14,363 nucleotides of DNA from Spirochaetales bacterium UBA6872 (GTDB taxonomy: Bacteria; Spirochaetota; Spirochaetia; Sphaerochaetales; Sphaerochaetaceae): contig DKCO01000017.1 in the NCBI GenBank assembly GCA_002452215.1, positions 1-14,363 on the forward strand. The letters are read 5' to 3'. Each line of letters starts with the position of its first letter. Within the stretch, counting starts at the first letter, position 1. This document shows positions 12,943 to 14,363 of this stretch, piece by piece. The notes below the pieces were generated by a model. It did no database searches. It saw only the letters and a list, made by a program, of their open reading frames with translations, and was not told the DNA's origin. A program made the position numbers and the translations under genes.

Positions 12943-14187
12943 TCATGTTTTTGTGATTGCTTCTTCTATTTGTTCTTGCAAGAAATCAATATCTCTGAAG
13001 TCGTCATCGCCATAGTTTGTGTATGTGTTGAGGACATTCAAAGTCTTATGCCCTGAGATAGCAGCTATCTTTGTATCAGGAATGCCATGCATCCTGTTGT
13101 TTGTCACAAACGAGGAGCGAAGCGAATGGAAGGTGAGGTTCCTTGCCTTGCGCATTTCATCTGCTATTCCGATTTTCCTTAGAGCCTTGCAAAAGTAGTG
13201 TCTGATGATCCTGCTGTTGATTGGAGTCTTTCCAGATTCGGAGAATATATATCCTTTCGGAGTCTCATGACAGCTTGCGAGCTTTAGTAGCATCTTGTAC
13301 ATGTCTCTTGGTATTGGCACATCCCTTGACTCTGAGTTTTTTGTGGTTGAAAGGCCATAGCGATCAGAATAATTGCTTTTCACATGTATCAAATACCTAT
13401 CCTTTCTCTCGTCATCAAAGTGGCAATGGAAAAGATCGCATGGCTTTAGCGCCAGTATCTCCCCCTGTCTCATTCCTGTCAGGAACGAAAGGAAGGAGGC
13501 TGTGTAGCAAATAGAATTTGCGTCCCAAATCTCATTTATGCTTGTCGTGGCGAAGAGCATCCTTGCCTCATATGAAGTCAATAGCTTCCTTTTTGTTCTT
13601 TCCACTGGGAACTTCAAAGTCAGTGCGACTGGATTCTTTTTTATCAAATCGTTCTTTACAGCCCAGTTCATCATGATATTCAAATTGCTTCTGATATCGT
13701 TGATTGTCTTCATTGAGAGCTTTTTTGATATAAGCCAGCTAAAAAAAGACTCCACATGTGTCTCTTTTATCGAAGTAAGCTCCATGTCGCCGAAATATGG
13801 GATTATGTATTTCTTTTTTCGTATCAATGCTGGCTCTGTGTAGCTTCTTTTTATCCTTGGATGATTTGCTGTGCTTCTTCTCCTTCTTGCCATTACATAC
13901 TCGCACTTGTCCCAGTCCCACCAGTTTGCTGCATAATCCTTAAACAGCATGGAGCCGTTTTCGATTCTTATGGCTTCGGTTGGTTTATGTTTTGAAAATA
14001 GCGATTCATAGGCATCCGGCTTATTTAAGAAATCCTCTGTATACTTGATTGCATCTTTCTTTGATGTCTCATGCGTGGAGCGTTTTATATATTTGCCTGG
14101 ATAGCCAGGATCCTCTACCTTGAAATAGTAGATTGGCCTTTTACTCCTGTTGGATCTTTCTTTAATCAAGTAGTACTTCTTCCTCAT
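12943..14187 (-). CDS. Tyrosine recombinase / integrase
   Basis: A 414-aa site-specific recombinase. An N-terminal arm-binding-like region (RKKYYLIKERSNRSKRPIYY) leads to a core-binding SAM-like domain (about 115-185, KKYIIPYFGDMELTSI) and the catalytic domain. Catalytic residues are all identifiable: Arg240 in LTGMRQGEIL, Lys283 in the TTKNSESRDVPI hairpin, His354 and Arg357 in HSLR, His380 in SGHKTLN and nucleophile Tyr389 nine residues after it. The ATG at 14187 is preceded by GAGAGG with a 5-base spacer, and the protein then begins as family members do. The same frame stays open upstream to 14361 without a comparable RBS. An intact enzyme implies the accessory DNA could still be, or was recently, mobile. 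No excisionase is visible; it may lie beyond the right edge. Confidence 0.93.
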   Translation of the reverse strand: MRKKYYLIKERSNRSKRPIYYFKVEDPGYPGKYIKRSTHETSKKDAIKYTEDFLNKPDAYESLFSKHKPTEAIRIENGSMLFKDYAANWWDWDKCEYVMARRRRSTANHPRIKRSYTEPALIRKKKYIIPYFGDMELTSIKETHVESFFSWLISKKLSMKTINDIRSNLNIMMNWAVKNDLIKKNPVALTLKFPVERTKRKLLTSYEARMLFATTSINEIWDANSICYTASFLSFLTGMRQGEILALKPCDLFHCHFDDERKDRYLIHVKSNYSDRYGLSTTKNSESRDVPIPRDMYKMLLKLASCHETPKGYIFSESGKTPINSRIIRHYFCKALRKIGIADEMRKARNLTFHSLRSSFVTNNRMHGIPDTKIAAISGHKTLNVLNTYTNYGDDDFRDIDFLQEQIEEAITKT

Positions 14188-14363
14188 AGTTGCCTCTCTT
14201 TGGATAAATTTGAGCATCGAAAAAGGGGCTGGTAAATTCTGAAAATGTGAAAATTGTTGGGAATTTTTGAAAATACTCGAAGATTTTTTTGTCATTTTTA
14301 TCCATTTTTTTAGCCGTTTTTCGATGTTTTTTAAGCAACAAGAGTAACTATTCAGTCGCATAA

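Noticed and set aside
14188..14361. N-terminal extension of the integrase to 14361
   Set aside because: The frame is open but the ATG at 14187 has the good RBS and gives the family-like start. The extension contains one of the repeat motifs and is of low-complexity Lys/Ser/Phe composition.
1..14363. CRISPR arrays, rRNA genes, complete insertion sequences
   Set aside because: No regularly spaced direct repeats, rRNA-like sequence or transposase motifs were seen on either strand.

Overview
The window is 14.4 kb of AT-rich bacterial chromosome. It looks like a host-associated, fermentative anaerobe. The combination of a DUF6110-like/HMA P-type ATPase cluster, a single-domain PFK carrying a GGxGTHKTA loop, and a tyrosine integrase of the style I associate with Treponema/Sphaerochaeta suggests Spirochaetota or Clostridia. 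I cannot decide between these from sequence alone. Standard code and ordinary AGGAG-type ribosome binding sites are used.

Left half (1-6600), core-like. A tRNA-Ser(GCU) with its own promoter and an intrinsic terminator is followed by about 500 bp without a convincing gene. A three-gene plus-strand operon comes next: a small single-pass membrane protein resembling DUF6110, a P1B-type metal-transporting ATPase whose N-terminal HMA-like domain lacks CxxC, and a stand-alone 108-aa HMA-like protein. It ends 5 bp short of a convergent minus-strand pair, 6-phosphofructokinase followed 30 bp later by polyphosphate kinase 1. That pair joins a glycolytic control step with polyphosphate synthesis.

Right half (about 6880-14363), accessory. 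A 5' gene fragment with a strong RBS (6878-7000) runs into the tail of an AAA_14/DUF4143 ATPase, which marks a likely insertion or rearrangement boundary. Then come a small minus-strand gene that appears split by one extra base (8644-8869), a second and unrelated AAA ATPase of the archaeal-ATPase/DUF234 type (8955-10385), a patch of decayed or frameshifted small genes (10475-11156), a HipA-like kinase with no visible HipB partner (11173-12546), and a tyrosine recombinase (12943-14187). The non-coding DNA beside the recombinase holds a perfect 12-bp inverted repeat and several TTTTYCACAT repeats that could be integrase arm sites.

Nothing proves a new functional system. The best leads are the metal ATPase trio, the pfk-ppk operon with an altered PFK nucleotide loop, the broken small genes between the two ATPases and HipA, and the repeat structure around the integrase.
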